Of a stretch of DNA of 64,000 nt, positions 1 to 8,928 are shown one piece after another. Each line of letters begins with the position of its first letter. The stretch's first letter is position 1. Origin of the DNA: UBA2834 sp963623365 (lineage in GTDB: Bacteria; Patescibacteriota; Saccharimonadia; Saccharimonadales; Saccharimonadaceae); the NCBI GenBank assembly GCA_963623365.1, contig CAVFJY010000004.1, positions 1 through 64,000 on the forward strand. The letters are read 5' to 3'. Made by a program: the position numbers and the translations under genes. The notes below the pieces were generated by a model that saw nothing but the letters and a program-made list of their open reading frames with translations, ran no database searches and was not told where the DNA came from.

Positions 1-1347
1 ACGTTCCACTTAGGCGTGTTTAGCGAAGCAAGTGCCATTGAGTATTTAAAGAAACGTATGAACAAAAGAAAAGCGCCAGTAGACGCAATCGCTCTGATTG
101 AAAGGTTGGGCTTTTTACCGAAAGCGATTGAAGAAGCATGTGCGTTTTTGCTCGCTAATCCCGGTGTCACTATACAAGAATACTTACGGCTGCTTGACGA
201 GCGCAAGCTTGGATTCGCGGATAGCTTAATTCGCGATGATCGAAATAAATTAACATTCTATGAGACGACTATATTGAATTTTGAGCGAATCGCATCAGAC
301 GATGCGAAGATGATGTTGAAACTGATATCGTATTTTCCCGAAGCTGGGTTTGACATGCAGATACTTAGCCTACTAAAATTTCGGCTTTCTAACGTCGAGC
401 TTATGCCAGACTCATTCATGGATGAAATTGGCTTCTATGGGATACTAAAAGAATTAAAGACATATTCATTGTGCACGCAGATTTTAATTAAAGATATCAG
501 TGAAAAAGGATTCGCTTATTTTGGTGATACGAAAAGGTTGAAGTGTCACAAATTGACACAGGAAATCGTTCGAGACTATTTAGACCAGGATGGAATGACG
601 GCAGTTTTAGGACTAAATCTTTGTCGTGCGGTAGTATGCAAGTGTTCAGCAATGACTGGAGAGTATTATTCGCTTATCCCGGACTTTCTATCTTTTCTTG
701 AAAATGCAGAACAAAAACTATTTAGCCACGTAGATAGCGAGGTTCAGAGAAAGGCAGCTGAGTTATTCCGATTTATGTCATGGGCATTACATGACGACGA
801 TCCTAAGCAAAGCTGGCTCTGGGAGCGATATGTTTTATTCACGGAGAAAGCGTATGGATACAAGAGTGCGCAGACGGCATATGCATATATGGAGTATTTC
901 TATGCATTTGGTGGGCAAAACTATATGGATGCATTCAAGCGAATAAATGACGCTTTCTTATTGATGCAGGACGCCACAATACTTAATTGTGAGCTTAAAC
1001 ATAAAATTTATAGTAGGATTGACGGAGCGCCATCTTTGCGGTTTAGTGTAGACGGCGGAAAGCTTTCGGATGCCTTTTGCCTATTCGAGATTATTGGCTC
1101 AGCCTTATTTTCTGCCGCTCTTGCTGCCGAGAAGAAAGATGTCGCTTCATTTAGGAAGTTCAAGCTCATCCAGCGCGATTGGCTCGTTGCTCAAATAGAG
1201 GCACTTTGGATAGTAAGCCAATCGCAGATGGATGAAGACGAGGGTGACGCTCTGGAGGATATCGAGGTACGAGAATTACTGGAGGTATTTGATGTCAGCA
1301 TCGAAAAGTTGAGAAGTATAGAGGAAGATACGCGTAGCGAAAAGTAA
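1..1347 (+). CDS. STAND/NB-ARC-type ATPase, C-terminal part (5' truncated by window edge)
   Basis: The reading frame is open from base 1, so the gene begins upstream; the GTG at 16 is only the first possible start inside the window. The visible N-terminus (FSEASAIEYLKKR, then LGFLPKAIEEACAFL) resembles the end of an NB-ARC nucleotide-binding domain: the winged region and the G-L-P-x-A segment that follows the ATPase core. The remaining ~380 residues are helical without a recognisable catalytic motif, as expected for a TPR-like sensor region. STAND ATPases with this layout often act as signal-sensing switches, including in phage defence. The ATPase core and any effector domain lie outside the window. 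A perfect 18-bp dyad follows the stop codon. Family assignment is moderately sure; a defence role is inferred from the R-M neighbour. Confidence 0.6.
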   Translation, partial: TFHLGVFSEASAIEYLKKRMNKRKAPVDAIALIERLGFLPKAIEEACAFLLANPGVTIQEYLRLLDERKLGFADSLIRDDRNKLTFYETTILNFERIASDDAKMMLKLISYFPEAGFDMQILSLLKFRLSNVELMPDSFMDEIGFYGILKELKTYSLCTQILIKDISEKGFAYFGDTKRLKCHKLTQEIVRDYLDQDGMTAVLGLNLCRAVVCKCSAMTGEYYSLIPDFLSFLENAEQKLFSHVDSEVQRKAAELFRFMSWALHDDDPKQSWLWERYVLFTEKAYGYKSAQTAYAYMEYFYAFGGQNYMDAFKRINDAFLLMQDATILNCELKHKIYSRIDGAPSLRFSVDGGKLSDAFCLFEIIGSALFSAALAAEKKDVASFRKFKLIQRDWLVAQIEALWIVSQSQMDEDEGDALEDIEVRELLEVFDVSIEKLRSIEEDTRSEK

Positions 1348-1351
1348 TCGC

Positions 1352-1369
1352 GACATCTAATTAGATGTC
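1352..1369. promoter_or_regulatory. Perfect 18-bp palindrome
   Basis: GACATCTAATTAGATGTC is a loop-free dyad five bases after the STAND gene stop and about 60 bases upstream of the R-M promoter. A palindrome without loop or T-run suits an operator for a dimeric regulator, such as the XRE protein encoded at 1560, better than a terminator. This is inference. Confidence 0.4.
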
Positions 1370-1426
1370 TTGGGAATGTATGGGAAAGTAAATGTTTTTT
1401 ATGGCTAACAAATGTTTGCTACCTTC

Positions 1427-1455
1427 TTGATTATTTTCCGTTCCGATGGTATAAT
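1427..1455 (+). promoter_or_regulatory. Sigma-70-like promoter of the R-M operon
   Basis: TTGATT (1427-1432) and TATAAT (1450-1455) are separated by exactly 17 bp. The predicted start near 1462 gives a leader of about 100 nt before the XRE gene. Confidence 0.7.
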
Positions 1456-1479
1456 ATTTTTGCTTAGAGGTTTTCTTAT

Positions 1480-1502
1480 AGCGTCACCGTCTAGGTGACG
1501 CT
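1480..1502 (+). promoter_or_regulatory. Inverted repeat in the leader of the R-M operon
   Basis: AGCGTCACC and GGTGACGCT flank a 5-base loop (GTCTA), followed by AATTTTAT. It lies downstream of the predicted start site and upstream of the XRE gene. It could be a regulator-binding site (C-box type) or a weak attenuator; the T-run is too short for a confident terminator. Confidence 0.5.
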
Positions 1503-1559
1503 AATTTTATGGAACAAAAACGGTAGAATCTTACTTTTTGATGATTTTGGGGTGGGCGT

Positions 1560-1778
1560 ATGGCTATCAGCTATAAAAAACTATGGAAACTCTTGATAGA
1601 TCGAGATTTGAGAAAGAAGGATCTCGAAGAGTCGGCAGGAATTAGCCACTATACGATGAATAAGCTCATGCACGGAGATAATGTCACAACGGATACGCTG
1701 GCAAAGATCTGCAGAGCTCTAAATTGCACTGTCGACGATATTATGGAGATTTCTTTTGATGAGGAGGCACATGAGTAA
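1560..1778 (+). CDS. XRE-family HTH regulator, putative R-M controller protein
   Basis: A 72-aa protein made almost entirely of one Cro/CI-type helix-turn-helix domain (residues ~8-65; LRKKDLEESAGISHYTMNKL is the HTH, followed by the usual D-T-L-A-K-I-C-x-A-L-N-C segment). Its stop codon overlaps the ATG of the methyltransferase by one base, so the two genes are translationally coupled. Small XRE proteins preceding a methyltransferase are commonly controllers that time nuclease expression after the system enters a new cell. The start is the ATG at 1560; the purine-rich GGGGTGGG just upstream is a poor Shine-Dalgarno. It may bind the dyads at 1352 and 1480 (inferred). Confidence 0.8.
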   Translation: MAISYKKLWKLLIDRDLRKKDLEESAGISHYTMNKLMHGDNVTTDTLAKICRALNCTVDDIMEISFDEEAHE

Positions 1779-3618
1779 TGGAGTCTGTTACGAAAATCGT
1801 CAAGCCTATCATGAAATGGGCTGGCGGGAAAACCCAGATGCTCAAGGATATACTGCCTCAGATACCAGAGTATTCCGGCAAATACATTGAGCCATTCTTT
1901 GGCGGAGGGGCATTGTTTTTCGCACTGCGACCCGAGAATGCCGTAATTGCAGATAGCAACCCAGAGCTAATTAATATGTATACTCAGGTCGCAAAGGATG
2001 TCGACGGAGTTATAGATATCCTGCGAACCTATGAGAATGTAGAAGAAAAGTTCTACGAGATTCGGTCATTGGATTGGATGACACTATCTAAAACCGAGGC
2101 TGCAGCAAGAACAATCTATCTAAATAAAACTTGCTTCAATGGTCTTTATCGGGTAAATCGAAAAGGCCAGTTCAATACGCCATTTGGGAACTATAAAAAT
2201 CCCACGATTTGCAATGAAGACCTGCTGCATGCTGCGGCCGATTTTCTTCAAAGAACAACCATTCTTTGCGGAGATTATCGGGAAGTGCTGAGGCAATATG
2301 CTATGCCGGGCGATTTTGTCTTTCTTGATCCGCCCTATGTGCCGGTATCTGAGTATGCAGATTTTAAGAGGTATACCAAGGAGCAGTTTTATGCAGAGGA
2401 TCATCGGAATTTAGCAGAAGAAGTTAAGCGGCTACAGAAGCTGGGATGCTATGTAATTCTGACAAATTCCGACCATCCACTCGTCCACGAGTTGTATGCG
2501 GATTTTGAGATTCGAGTTATCGACACCAGACGTGCCATATCCTCAAAAGGAAGTTCCCGCAAAGGTAAAGATGTAATCGTTAAGGCGTTTCCCGAAAAGA
2601 GCCAACTTGATGTGAGCCGGAAGGAATTGCCAGAACAGGTCGGCCTGTATCCACCTACGCGCTTTATGGGATCTAAAAGTAAGCTGTTGTCCGACATCTG
2701 GAGTGTGGCTTCTAATTNNNNNNNNNNGTGGGCTACATGTTTAAGGCACAAGGAAAACGCGTCATAAGTAATGATTATATGGCGATGTCGGCGGTATTTA
2801 CGAAGGCTCTGGTCGAGAATAATAATGTCATATTGCCAATAGATGAGGCGCGTGAATTGCTCGTTGAGAAACAGAAGTCTGATCATTTTGTAGAGATGAC
2901 TTTTAGGGGTCTATACTTCTCTGATGAAGATAATCGACTAATTGACACTCTCCGCACCAACATTTGGAGCCTTGAGGATGAATATAAGAGAGCAATTGCT
3001 CTTATGGCACTGATTCGGGCATGTACGAAAAAACGCCCACGTGGCATCTTTACCTATACTGGCGAAAGATACAACGATGGGCGCAGAGATCTGCAGATAT
3101 CTATGGCACAACAATTTATGGAAGCGGTCGAGGCTGTGAACGCTGCCGTTTTCGATAACCACCAGAAGAACGTCTCCATTCATGGAGATGCTATGAATGT
3201 GCCGGGTGAGAAGTCGGATTTAATTTATATTGATCCGCCGTATTATTCCCCGCTCTCGGATAACGAATATGTGAGGCGGTATCACTTCGTGGAGGGGCTG
3301 GCGCGAGATTGGCAGGGTGTCGAAATTCAGGAGCATACGAAGACTAAAAAGTTTAAGTCTTATCCGACACCGTTTTCAACTAGAAATGGTGCCGCCGAGG
3401 CTTTTGATAGACTCTTTGAAAAGTACAAGGACAGCATTTTGATCGTATCGTATTCGTCAAACAGTCTGCCGACACAGGACGAGATGATTGCAATAATGCA
3501 GCGATACAAGAAACACGTTGAAGTGGTACCGATAGATTACATCTATGCGTTCGGCAATCAAGGAACAGCAAAAACGCATCGGAATAATGTGCAGGAATTC
3601 TTATTTGTGGGATTTTGA
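1778..3618 (+). CDS. Fused two-domain D12-class DNA adenine methyltransferase (interrupted by assembly gap)
   Basis: Two N6-adenine methyltransferase domains lie in one locus. Domain 1 (residues 1-~275) is Dam/DpnM-like: K-W-A-G-G-K at 13-18, the AdoMet motif FFGGG at 40-44, FNGLYRVN near 118, and the catalytic DPPY at 184-187. A linker leads into RFMGSKSKLL, the start of a second D12-type domain. That domain is cut by 10 N at 2718-2727 and resumes with VGYMFKAQGK; its DPPY is encoded at 3232. M.FokI-type enzymes fuse two such domains to methylate the two different strands of an asymmetric site, which fits the type IIS-like nuclease downstream. The frames on the two sides of the gap differ; an intact gene needs a real gap of 3n+2 bases, so 10 N is a placeholder or there is a frameshift. 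The gene ends with TGA. Confidence 0.85.
2718..2727. other. Assembly gap (10 N)
   Basis: Ten undetermined bases inside the second methyltransferase domain. By comparison with related D12 domains, roughly a dozen residues holding the AdoMet-binding motif should lie here, so the true gap is probably longer than 10 bases. Confidence 0.95.
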
Positions 3619-3629
3619 GGTGAGCGACT

Positions 3630-5594
3630 ATGCGTATTGATGAAAACGAGAAGATAAGTATTTGGCTAGCTGGTAATACTGGCCTCCGCAGCCCGACCAG
3701 AATCCAGGACGGCTTTATTGCTTTTGCGCAGTCGCCTTTTGTCGGTAATTTGCATAGACGCGAGAATGAACTCGGTTTCATGGCCTTTCTGGACGAGAAA
3801 GGTGTTATTAATAACGAATCTGGCAAAGACCCGTCTGGTAGCCATGCGCGGAAATGGCGGTTGATGTTTGAGCGTTATGGATTCATTTATGGTCAGGCGA
3901 AATCTCAGAATGGATTCAGTCAAGATGAACTCGGCGCATTAGACGAGATTACACCGTTTGGGCGGGCTTTCTTAAAGGCCGACACTGTATCTGCGATGCA
4001 GGAGTGTTTTCTGCGTTCTTTGGGTGTGGAGCAATATTGGTTGCCGGATGGTTCAGGGCATTATTCACCGTTCAGATGGATATTGGCAATTATGCTGGAG
4101 CTGGAGCGAAGGACGGGCTCCTCGGAGCTGAGTAGAATTGAATTTGGCCTGTGGGGGCATACGACCAATCCGAGCTATGATATTGACGAGGTAGTTGACC
4201 ATATTCTTGATCTGAGAGAACGACGGAAAAATGCTCCAGCGAAACGTCCGTTTGATCGCAAAGAGATTGAGACACGAGGCGAACATTACGACAAGAAAAG
4301 TGCCAATTTCTTGGATTATAGTGATATGAATATGCGCTATCTGAGAATCTCTGGTATTCTGCAACGTAAAGGTCGCGGTTTAATTATTGTTCCGGCGAAG
4401 CATGTTATTGCCGAAGCAATGGCAAAGACGACTTTTAGTACAGGGCTGATGCTCGATGAATTTAAGGCGCTTACTACGGGTGCACCGCTTCCGACGGACG
4501 ATATCGAAGTCGCCAAGACTGTCCTAAACGATTTAATGAAGCAGATGCGGGAACGGCATATTCTGTTTGATATCTCGGATTTGTCGCTTAATACCTCGGC
4601 AGAAGTTAATATTGCTAGACGTCGTCTGGAGGGAATTATGTCCCAAACAGACGAAATAAATTATGCCGCCGATCAGAAAAACAAGTGGCAGGAAATCTCG
4701 GATTATATGACGCTGCTCATAAAAGGTGGCGGCAAGTTAGAATATGACGAAGATTATGTGATTGAAGTCCCTAAAGATGAAACTCCGGCATACCTTGAAT
4801 GGGTGCTATGGCGAGCGGCGTTGGCAATCGACCATATGAAGAACAAGCCATACGAGGTGCGCGGTTTTCGCCTTGACGCTGATTTCATGCCAGTTAATGC
4901 AGCGGGTGGCGGTAAGGGTGATCTATATTGCGAGTTCGAGGACTTTACTATTCTCACAGAAGTAACGATGTCGACTTCTTCTCGGCAGGAGGCGATGGAA
5001 GGCGAACCGGTTCGTCGTCACGTTTCCGATGCAGTGTTACACTACGATAAGCCGGTCTACGGAATGTTTATTGCGATACGGATAGACACGAACACTGCTG
5101 AGACATTCCGGCATGGTGTTTGGTACGCAAAGGGCGACGAGTACCAGAGGCTCAATATTGTGCCCTTTACGCTGGCGCAATTTCAGCGGTATTTTGAGCT
5201 GATGTTTAAAACGCGGCAAGCAAAGCCAGAGAAGCTCGTTGAGCTAATCGACCATTGCGTTAATAAGCGCGACATGATGGAGGCTCCGGCATGGAAGGAA
5301 TATATAGACGCATCGGTACGTAATGGGGCATTTGGACTTAGTAAGGTAGCTAATCGCTCTGTGGTAGCAAAGGTAGCGGATAGTGTTGCTACCTATGGCA
5401 CAAAGAAGGATTATAGCTTCCCTTACGGGATTTATTTTGGAACTAAAATCCGGAATACATACAAGAATGAAGTTGGGTGTGTAGTGGGATTTTTTGAAGG
5501 TCATATTCTCGTAGCTTTTGAAAATGGCATAGAACCGAGAATTATGCCGGTTAGCGAAGAATGCTTCGAAAAAGGCTACTTTGTGGTCGCGTGA
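3630..5594 (+). CDS. AlwI-like type II (probably IIS) restriction endonuclease
   Basis: A 654-aa protein starting 11 bases after the methyltransferase stop, last in the C-M-R operon. Its N-terminus (W-L-A-G-N-T-G-L-R-S-P-x-R-I) matches the beginning of the AlwI family, in which W...T-x-R-x-P-x-R-I recurs. A candidate PD-(D/E)xK-like centre lies near residues 431-446: D431, then after a hydrophobic strand E444-V-T446, as in nucleases whose third residue is not lysine. The large N-terminal part (1-~350) would recognise DNA and the C-terminal part would cut. AlwI-type enzymes recognise short asymmetric sites and cut at a distance, agreeing with the two-domain methyltransferase. The recognition sequence cannot be read from the protein. 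The stop is TGA. Confidence 0.72.
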   Translation: MRIDENEKISIWLAGNTGLRSPTRIQDGFIAFAQSPFVGNLHRRENELGFMAFLDEKGVINNESGKDPSGSHARKWRLMFERYGFIYGQAKSQNGFSQDELGALDEITPFGRAFLKADTVSAMQECFLRSLGVEQYWLPDGSGHYSPFRWILAIMLELERRTGSSELSRIEFGLWGHTTNPSYDIDEVVDHILDLRERRKNAPAKRPFDRKEIETRGEHYDKKSANFLDYSDMNMRYLRISGILQRKGRGLIIVPAKHVIAEAMAKTTFSTGLMLDEFKALTTGAPLPTDDIEVAKTVLNDLMKQMRERHILFDISDLSLNTSAEVNIARRRLEGIMSQTDEINYAADQKNKWQEISDYMTLLIKGGGKLEYDEDYVIEVPKDETPAYLEWVLWRAALAIDHMKNKPYEVRGFRLDADFMPVNAAGGGKGDLYCEFEDFTILTEVTMSTSSRQEAMEGEPVRRHVSDAVLHYDKPVYGMFIAIRIDTNTAETFRHGVWYAKGDEYQRLNIVPFTLAQFQRYFELMFKTRQAKPEKLVELIDHCVNKRDMMEAPAWKEYIDASVRNGAFGLSKVANRSVVAKVADSVATYGTKKDYSFPYGIYFGTKIRNTYKNEVGCVVGFFEGHILVAFENGIEPRIMPVSEECFEKGYFVVA

Positions 5595-5649
5595 GACGGG
5601 AGGCACATGGTTCCCGGTATGAAACATATTCCAATGGCTGATATGTTAT

Positions 5650-5753
5650 AAAAAAACAGTGAGTCCCACGTTATGCGGGACTCACCACGTGAAAGGGATA
5701 GATCATAGAACAATAACAAAAAACCTATGATTTGATGGCCGCTACAAGGCGGC
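5650..5753 (-). ncRNA. Candidate 104-nt structured small RNA in the defence island
   Basis: Read on the minus strand, an extended -10 box predicts a start near 5753. The RNA would open with a hairpin (GCCGC/GCGGC, 738-742 with 749-753), continue with a second stem (ATCATAG/CTATGAT, 702-708 with 725-731), and end in a perfect 9-bp terminator stem (659-667 with 677-685) followed by seven U. It lies between the nuclease and helicase genes, divergent from the helicase. Alternatives: the last hairpin may simply be a bidirectional terminator for the R-M operon, or a short ATG frame starting at 5755 with a hydrophobic stretch could be a small peptide. Confidence 0.45.
5659..5685 (-). terminator. Rho-independent terminator
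   Basis: A perfect 9-bp stem GTGAGTCCC/GGGACTCAC with a 9-base loop; on the minus strand it runs into seven T (5656-5650). On the plus strand it lacks a T-run but is the first strong hairpin after the R-M operon, so it may stop both directions. Confidence 0.7.
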
Positions 5754-5759
5754 ATGGAT

Positions 5760-5768
5760 ATTATATCA
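5760..5768 (-). promoter_or_regulatory. Extended -10 promoter on the minus strand
   Basis: TGATATAAT read on the minus strand matches the TG-n-TATAAT consensus exactly. No convincing -35 box is seen, as is normal for extended -10 promoters. Confidence 0.6.
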
Positions 5769-5909
5769 TGGAGAAGTAGCAGGCGAGAGATTCATTGCGA
5801 AAGGTTAAAATCGTTAATGCATAAAATACGAGGCAGACTTTAGGACGCCTATATGCTACGGTGATTATGCGGGAACTCGATCTTTTCCACAATCAAGGAG
5901 GTTTTATAT

Positions 5910-8627
5910 ATGCTTAGAATCGACAAAGCTATTCTCGACACAAACGGAGTGGTTTGTGGCAATATAAGACAGCTTTGCGAGATAGATAGGGGCTTACTTA
6001 GTCAGAATATCCTTGGACATATTCGAAACTTCGTGGAGTATGTCGCAATTAAGGCGTATTCTAATGGTCAAGATGTTAACCCCAATGATTACGAACTTCG
6101 TGTTGCCGCTTTGAAGGACATGCAGCAACATGGCAATTTGCGATTTCTTTATGGGTTTCATGAAATGCTCCAGAAGTCCGTATCGCATTATACTGTCGAC
6201 AAAGATGGCTCTGAGCGTCTTATGCTTAAATATTACGAGCATCTTTTAAAAATAAAGCTGTATCTAAAGCAGACTTTTGGCCTTGACGTCTTAGAGAACA
6301 TTGATGATTTTCCGCTGAATACAGATACCGAACTCTCGGACTACTATAAAAAAATCGCAGAAAGGATTGATGCTCCAAGCGTTTACAGATCTCGGGTTGC
6401 ATACGATGACCGATATTATGTTCAGAAAGTAAAGCCATTCTTCGTAGACCAGAAGATCTATTATGAGGTGACTTTCACTGCGGCAAATGCCAATGCTAGC
6501 AAGTTTGATCGCGTGATTGCCTTTACGCAAATCGAGATAGTAGATAACTACGCAGTTAAGTTCTCGATACATAATGACATGATTCGGATTCTGGATAAGG
6601 ATATGGCTATCCTCGTAATAGATGGCTATGAGGTATCAATCCGACCTTGCGAATTGGACAATTTTTCTAAAATCTTTGGACTGAGGACTAAGTGTAGCAC
6701 AAACTCTAATGAGTACAGAGAGTTGATGCGGTTTCTTTCGAATACCAGAATATCTCTTACAGAACTTGTTAGCAGTGATCAGGACTACTACGATCGCATT
6801 AAGACCTATATCATTGCTAATGGGCAATCAATTAAGATTTATGAGATGCTGGACTGGTGCCGGAGTGTCATTGTGGGCAATTTGCCCGGAGCCAATGTTC
6901 TGCGCTATCTGCTTTATAAGATGAATAATCGGGTCATTAAAGGACAATCCCAGAACGAGCAATGCAGTGCTCTGTCTAATTTGTATCTGAGTTACGGGTG
7001 TATTCCGTTCGATAAAATGCCGTATTGTACCTCTCTTCGACAGCATAACCCGAGAATATATGATTTATTCGAGTCTATCCCTATTGAAGGCCGTGAGCAC
7101 GAGTTATTTGCGCGATTCATAACAAATAATACGGAAATCGAGGGACACCTTTTCACTCCGAAGGCTGGAATAGAAGGATTTGACAATATTGATGCTTTAA
7201 TTCGAAAGTATAACTCTTCCCTTTACTATAAACATGCTGGACGAAGAATTGAAGAATGCAAAGGGCATCTATATATCAAGAACTATGTTGATGATAGTAC
7301 GGAGATAATTAAGAGGTTGCAAGAGTTAGCCTCTTCGGGTGTTTCTCAATATACTTCTTCAATCGATTCGTGGATTTTGAGAGAATCCTATGTGATCGAT
7401 GATGATAGCAAGAAAGAAGCTTTACGGCGAATGTTTTCTGAGTCGCATGTTGCCTTAATCTATGGTTCTGCAGGTACCGGAAAATCTACGCTAATCAAGC
7501 ATATTTCAAATTTCTGGGCAGATAAAAACAAACTGTTCCTGGCTAATACGCACCCTGCGGTGGATAATATGCGCCGTAAAGTTATGGCTGGAAATAGCAA
7601 ATATAGCACGATTGCAAAATTTCTCTCAAAGCGCAGTGCTGATGTCGATTGCGATATTCTCTTCATTGATGAGTGTAGTACGGTTAGCAATGATGATATG
7701 CGACGAGTGCTGGAAAAGGCGAACTTTAAGCTCCTCGTTTTAGTGGGCGATGTTTACCAGATAGAATCCATCTATTTCGGAAATTGGTTTAGCATTGCGC
7801 AGAAATTTGTCCCAGCGACATCTGTTTTTGAGCTTGCTCATCCGTATAGAACTACGAACGACGATTTGCTCACGGTATGGGATCGAGTACGCAAGCTGGA
7901 CGATGCTATTCTAGAGCCTTTGGTAAAAAACGGATATGTGGCAAGGCTTGACGAATCAATTTTTGAACATAGTGGCAATGATGAAATTATTCTGTGCCTC
8001 AATTACGATGGCCTTTACGGCATTAATAACATTAATCGTTTTCTCCAAAACAGCAATCCGAATCCATCTGTTGTCTGGGGTATCGGAAGATACAAAGTTG
8101 GCGATCCGATCTTATTTAATGAATCCAATATCTTCTCGCCGCTCATTCACAACAACTCAAAGGGGAGGATTGTTGATATTAGACCGGAAGAACAGCGAAT
8201 TTGGTTTGATATTGAACTAGAGGAAGCGATAAATGAAATCGATGCGGGGGACTATGATTTTGAACTTATCGGGATATCCGAAAATGGAAATTCGATAATC
8301 TCGTTCAGCGTTAATAGATATCGGAGCACCGACGAGGACGAAGACGATAATGATTCGAGAGTAGTGCCATTCCAAGTTGCGTATGCTGTGTCTATACATA
8401 AGGCACAGGGTTTAGAGTATGACTCGGTAAAAATCGTAATTACAAATGAGACGGAAGAACGGATCACGCACAATATTTTTTATACGGCCATTACGCGTGC
8501 AAAGAATAAACTCAAAATATATTGGAGTCCGGAGACGGAACAATCCGTGCTTGAGCGACTCGAGGCCAGAAATTCTAATAAAGATGCTTATTTATTGGCG
8601 CAATTATCTGGGCTGACAATGAGGTAA
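5910..8627 (+). CDS. Superfamily 1 (UvrD/RecD-like) helicase with large unknown N-terminal region
   Basis: A 905-aa protein with a strong ribosome binding site (AAGGAGG) before its ATG. The C-terminal half is a superfamily 1 helicase: Walker A GSAGTGKST at ~519-527, Walker B FIDECST around 587, GDVYQIES as motif III, and a UvrD-C segment with SIHKAQGLEYDSV near 828-840 followed by F-Y-T-A-I-T-R-A-K-N-K-L. The first ~500 residues match nothing I recognise and have few low-complexity parts, so they probably hold a specific sensing or nucleic-acid-binding domain. Next to an R-M system and a STAND gene it is plausibly a stand-alone defence helicase. The divergent candidate small RNA upstream is its closest partner in position. 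Confidence 0.75.
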   Translation: MLRIDKAILDTNGVVCGNIRQLCEIDRGLLSQNILGHIRNFVEYVAIKAYSNGQDVNPNDYELRVAALKDMQQHGNLRFLYGFHEMLQKSVSHYTVDKDGSERLMLKYYEHLLKIKLYLKQTFGLDVLENIDDFPLNTDTELSDYYKKIAERIDAPSVYRSRVAYDDRYYVQKVKPFFVDQKIYYEVTFTAANANASKFDRVIAFTQIEIVDNYAVKFSIHNDMIRILDKDMAILVIDGYEVSIRPCELDNFSKIFGLRTKCSTNSNEYRELMRFLSNTRISLTELVSSDQDYYDRIKTYIIANGQSIKIYEMLDWCRSVIVGNLPGANVLRYLLYKMNNRVIKGQSQNEQCSALSNLYLSYGCIPFDKMPYCTSLRQHNPRIYDLFESIPIEGREHELFARFITNNTEIEGHLFTPKAGIEGFDNIDALIRKYNSSLYYKHAGRRIEECKGHLYIKNYVDDSTEIIKRLQELASSGVSQYTSSIDSWILRESYVIDDDSKKEALRRMFSESHVALIYGSAGTGKSTLIKHISNFWADKNKLFLANTHPAVDNMRRKVMAGNSKYSTIAKFLSKRSADVDCDILFIDECSTVSNDDMRRVLEKANFKLLVLVGDVYQIESIYFGNWFSIAQKFVPATSVFELAHPYRTTNDDLLTVWDRVRKLDDAILEPLVKNGYVARLDESIFEHSGNDEIILCLNYDGLYGINNINRFLQNSNPNPSVVWGIGRYKVGDPILFNESNIFSPLIHNNSKGRIVDIRPEEQRIWFDIELEEAINEIDAGDYDFELIGISENGNSIISFSVNRYRSTDEDEDDNDSRVVPFQVAYAVSIHKAQGLEYDSVKIVITNETEERITHNIFYTAITRAKNKLKIYWSPETEQSVLERLEARNSNKDAYLLAQLSGLTMR

Positions 8628-8928
8628 AAAGGGACGATTAAGAAAACTGAAAGAACGCATTATTTTATTGATAATCATCATAATGTAAATGATTTTAATG
8701 AACTACGCCGTATCAAAGCTTCTCTGTCGTATAGTTTAGAAAAAGTATATGGGTATCGGCTTTAATCAGCTAGCGCAAGGCAACAAGGAGGTTATTGCGT
8801 ACTCGCGCTTCAATAAGTCTAATTCTACGATATTTCGAGCGTGTTTGTGGTACGGAAATGGGATGGAAACTCATTCTTCTTGCAGATTATAAGACCAAGC
8901 TGAGTTAAAACGATACCCATAAAAAGTA
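8628..8928 (+). other. Intergenic stretch with possible decayed gene fragments
   Basis: In the same frame as the helicase, directly after its TAA, about 46 codons stay open to 8765 (…LRRIKASLSYSLEKVYGYRL). A second frame continues from an ATG at 8749 for ~47 codons (MGIGFNQLAQGNKEV…). An AAGGAGG at 8785 precedes a third short frame. The overlapping open pieces suggest a small gene broken by frameshifts, but I cannot name it. No RNA gene is evident. Confidence 0.3.
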
